A stretch of DNA of 64,000 nt from G963665925 sp963678925 (GTDB lineage Bacteria > Bacillota > Clostridia > Peptostreptococcales > Acidaminobacteraceae). The stretch's first letter is position 1; every line of letters starts with the position of its first letter. Position numbers and translations under genes: made by a program. Positions 61,991-64,000 of this stretch are shown one piece after another. Under the pieces are notes generated by a model, which was not told the origin of the DNA, searched no databases, and saw only the letters and a list, made by a program, of their open reading frames with translations. Where the stretch lies: contig OY787533.1 of NCBI GenBank assembly GCA_963678925.1, forward strand, positions 3,596,001 to 3,660,000, read 5' to 3'.

Positions 61991-62230
61991 GCTGGAGCGC
62001 ATGCCCCGCAATATGATTTCTCTGTATATTCTAGCATAGCTGAGCTTGTTGACAAAGTCGACAACTTCCAGACTGTGGTCCTGTCCAACTGCTTGAGTGC
62101 CCTTGGTACTTTCGAGGGGGACAATTGCCCAGTAAAGGGAATGTGATTTACAGGTGCTGGAAAAGATGTTGTTCGTTTGACACGGGAGTTTTTTGAAAAG
62201 TATGTTGATGATATGGATGAAGTCGCTTAA
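61991..62230 (+). pseudogene. Truncated ORF with in-frame TGA, family not recognised
   Basis: An open frame without a start codon runs from 61991 to TAA at 62228-62230, interrupted only by a TGA at about 62144-62146. Before it the product reads IAELVDKVDNFQTVVLSNC and TFEGDNCPVKGM; after it, GKDVVRLTREFFEKYVDDMD. The composition is protein-like, and a terminator lies 39 bases after the stop, so this looks like the 3' end of a former gene whose 5' part is lost beside the Dus gene. The TGA may be a nonsense mutation, or less likely selenocysteine. No function proposed. Confidence 0.5.
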
Positions 62231-62268
62231 ATCGATTTTAATATAAACTCAAATATTGGTATGGTATT

Positions 62269-62299
62269 AAAGTCCTGATGTGTATGCATCAGGACTTTT
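62269..62299 (+). terminator. Terminator after the truncated ORF
   Basis: AAGTCCTGATG pairs with CATCAGGACTT around TGTATG, followed by TTG. It supports the reading that a plus-strand gene ended here. Confidence 0.75.
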
Positions 62300-62403
62300 G
62301 CATGCAATTATTAAAGTATGCATAAATATTAAGTAAAACATGAGTAAATGTATTCTAAAAAATGAAGGATTGAAAAACGAATATTTCATGAAAGTTCATG
62401 TTT

Positions 62404-62603
62404 AGGAAAACGCTTCTGTAACGAAGGGTGGTATTACACAAAGAGTTGAAGGGTTAAAATAGTATGGTAAAAATACTGCTATCACAGGTGTACAGAAAGT
62501 TGACAAAGGAATATGATACATACGGGAAAACGTTTGGTGTTTTGGGAAAACGTTTGACTTTTCTGAAAATTGAATTGATTATTTTACTAAAATGTCATAA
62601 AAT
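62404..62603 (+). promoter_or_regulatory. Promoter region of the binding-protein gene with cre-like repeats
   Basis: GGGAAAACGTTTG occurs at 62524-62536 and 62544-62556, 20 bases apart, and a related AGGAAAACGCTTCT at 62404. They resemble CcpA cre sites (TGAAAACGTTTTCA type). A promoter, TTGATT (62575-62580), 17-base spacer, TAAAAT (62598-62603), lies just downstream. The rest of the 62300-62718 gap has only AT-rich sequence; no gene supported. Confidence 0.5.
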
Positions 62604-62718
62604 CTTAACAAATTTAAAATATTTTTGTTCGCAGATTGCAATTGGCTGAATTTAAATACATAAACAAAGATGCCAATGCAGGAGGACAAAACAACCAAAC
62701 TTGAAGGGGGCAATACCT

Positions 62719-63855
62719 ATGAAATCTAAGAAGTTAGCACTACTAATGGCACTGATGCTGTTACTTACAGCAGTGCTGAGCGGATGCTCAAGCGCACCAA
62801 AGGAAGCGGAAACAGTTAAGCTAGGCGTAATCGGACCACTTACAGGTGATTACAGTATGTATGGTACTGCAGTTGCAAACGCGGCTAAACTGGCTGCTGA
62901 CGAAATCAATGCAGCTGGCGGTATTGACGGCAAGCAAGTTGAAATTATCGCATACGACTCAAAAGGTGACAAGACTGAAGCGGTTAACGCATACAACAGA
63001 CTTCGTGACCAAGACCAGATCGTTGGTCTGATCGGCGGTACTTTCAGTGGTACAACGCTATCAATCAAGGAAATTGCTAAGGAAGACAACATGCCAGTTC
63101 TTTCACCAACAGCTACAAATGGTGAAGTTACACTGGACGCAGCAAACATCTTTAGAGCTTGCTACACTGACCCTTATCAAGGTGCGACAGCAGCAGTATT
63201 TGCAGCTGACGAGCTAGGCGCTACTAAGGCAGCTGTTCTTTATAATATTGAAGACCCGTACTCAGAAGGTCTTGCAATCGCATTTGACGAGAAGTTCGGT
63301 ACACTTGGCACAGTAACAAGCTACGAAGGTTACACTAAGAACGATGCTGACTTCCGTGCAATCCTTACAAAAATCGCGGCAGAAGATCCAGACGTACTCT
63401 TCCTGCCTGACTACATCGCAAAAGTTGGTGTAATCCTGTCACAGGTAAAAGAACTTGGTCTTGACGTTGTTGCAATCGGCGGCGACGGCTGGGATGGTAT
63501 CGAAGGTGACTACGCAGAAGTTGCTAACGGTCACTACTTCGCAAACCACTATGCTAAGACTGACGAAGCAGCAGTTGTTCAGGACTTCATCGGCGCATAT
63601 GAAGCAGCTTACGAATCATCTCCAAATGCACTTGCTGCACTTGCATATGACTCAACATACATCATGAAGAGCGCGATTGAAAAAGCGGGTTCAACTGAAT
63701 CAGAGGCAATTATCAGTGCACTTGCTGCAACAGATACTGACTGTGTAACTGGTCATGTAACATTTGATGAAAATGGCGACCCAATCAAGAGCATTTCAAT
63801 CATTCAGATCGTAGACGGAGAACACGTCCTGGCAGCTAAAGTTGCTGGAAACTAG
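62719..63855 (+). CDS. Branched-chain amino acid ABC transporter substrate-binding lipoprotein
   Basis: 378 residues from ATG 62719 (GGGGG upstream). Lipobox VLSGC gives lipidated Cys23. The mature protein is LivJ/K-like: VKLGVIGPLTGDYSMYGTAVANAAKLAADEIN, GLIGGTFSGTTLSIKEIAKEDNMPVLSPTAT, IFRACYTDPYQGATAA, and AYDSTYIMKSAIEKA. Strongly biased codons imply high expression. The following hairpin and a new AGGAGG at the window edge suggest that permease genes come next. It is much closer to a classic transporter component than the binding protein at 0.6 kb. Confidence 0.94.
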   Translation: MKSKKLALLMALMLLLTAVLSGCSSAPKEAETVKLGVIGPLTGDYSMYGTAVANAAKLAADEINAAGGIDGKQVEIIAYDSKGDKTEAVNAYNRLRDQDQIVGLIGGTFSGTTLSIKEIAKEDNMPVLSPTATNGEVTLDAANIFRACYTDPYQGATAAVFAADELGATKAAVLYNIEDPYSEGLAIAFDEKFGTLGTVTSYEGYTKNDADFRAILTKIAAEDPDVLFLPDYIAKVGVILSQVKELGLDVVAIGGDGWDGIEGDYAEVANGHYFANHYAKTDEAAVVQDFIGAYEAAYESSPNALAALAYDSTYIMKSAIEKAGSTESEAIISALAATDTDCVTGHVTFDENGDPIKSISIIQIVDGEHVLAAKVAGN

Positions 63856-63872
63856 ATAGGCGTAGATAAAGT

Positions 63873-63903
63873 GACCGGGCAATCTCCGATTGCCCGGTTA
63901 TTT
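63873..63903 (+). terminator. Hairpin/partial terminator after the binding-protein gene
   Basis: ACCGGGCAATC/GATTGCCCGGT with a 3-base loop, followed by TATTTC: a weak T-tract. It could reduce transcription into the downstream genes, giving more binding protein than permease. TAAGGAGGAT at 63991-64000 is a ribosome binding site for a gene beyond the window. Confidence 0.7.
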
Positions 63904-64000
63904 CATGAATATCAAAAGAGGAATCAAATAGACAAGCTGTTCCGCAGCTGACATATTTACTTGAATGACTTGAGTGTGGTTTGGTTATAGTAAGGAGGAT

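Noticed and set aside
62144..62146. TGA read as selenocysteine
   Set aside because: No convincing SECIS hairpin directly after the TGA by eye and the frame lacks a start; kept only as a low-probability option in the remnant entry.
62464..62649. 61-residue ORF upstream of the LivK-like gene
   Set aside because: It spans the cre-like repeats and the promoter elements, has no ribosome binding site and no protein-like conservation pattern.
1..64000. CRISPR arrays, tRNA/rRNA genes, insertion sequences
   Set aside because: No regularly spaced repeats, cloverleaf-like segments, rRNA blocks, transposase motifs or long terminal inverted repeats were found.

Overview
The window reads as the chromosome of an anaerobic, motile or chemosensory Clostridia-like Firmicute. 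The support is AGGAGG-type ribosome binding sites, frequent TTG/GTG starts, intrinsic terminators with T-tracts, many 2x[4Fe-4S] proteins, a glycine riboswitch, and a pdu operon in the order I recall from Gram-positive bacteria. No rRNA, tRNA, insertion sequence, prophage or CRISPR array was seen. Species cannot be fixed from the sequence alone.

Layout. 1-5.1 kb: end of an efflux adaptor, then a lipoprotein solute-binding protein, a membrane sensor kinase and an unrecognised membrane protein in one operon. 5.1-8.2 kb (minus strand): DEAD-box helicase, methyltransferase, and an aldo/keto reductase with a ferredoxin tail. 8.3-9.7 kb: a tandem glycine riboswitch with terminator in front of an orphan PTS-EIIC-like permease. 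9.8-10.9 kb: an RsmJ-like methyltransferase and a 54-residue ferredoxin. 11-18.8 kb: a redox/Fe-S accessory region with two CoA-disulfide-reductase-like flavoproteins, a polytopic membrane protein, a DUF5320 protein, two NifX-like proteins and two MinD-type ATPases with inserted ferredoxin domains. Its divergent promoters share a repeated TGGGCATATGYCA operator. 18.9-25.4 kb: a TetR regulator with three operator copies, a MacB/FtsX-type ABC exporter with adaptor, a YciI-like protein and a diguanylate cyclase. 25.7-34.4 kb: a chemosensory operon (CheA, CheW, MCP, CheR, CheB) that also carries a PAS kinase and a CheY-like regulator. 34.8-36.1 kb: a strongly biased-codon aminotransferase. 36.3-41 kb: an HD-GYP response regulator, a ModA-like lipoprotein and a hybrid kinase. 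41-42.3 kb: a secreted ferritin-like DUF2202 protein and a VanX-like dipeptidase.

42.5-60.9 kb: a PocR-domain kinase and an AraC-type response regulator, followed by a B12-dependent diol dehydratase microcompartment operon (pduA B C D E G H K J L, eutJ-like, pduM-like, N O P S, a membrane protein, T Q). The pathway is diol to aldehyde (PduCDE, repaired by PduGH, cofactor from PduO), then aldehyde to acyl-CoA (PduP) to acyl phosphate (PduL), or to alcohol (PduQ). PduS/PduT supply electrons through the shell. 61-64 kb: a tRNA-dihydrouridine synthase, a truncated ORF with an in-frame TGA, and a branched-chain amino-acid-type binding lipoprotein whose permease genes probably begin just past the window.

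The best candidates for undescribed biology are the GGCATATG regulon and its Fe-S/flavoprotein module (11-18.8 kb), the glycine-riboswitch EIIC permease, the two-component PocR control of the microcompartment through 20-bp-spaced direct repeats, and the extra membrane protein inside the pdu operon.
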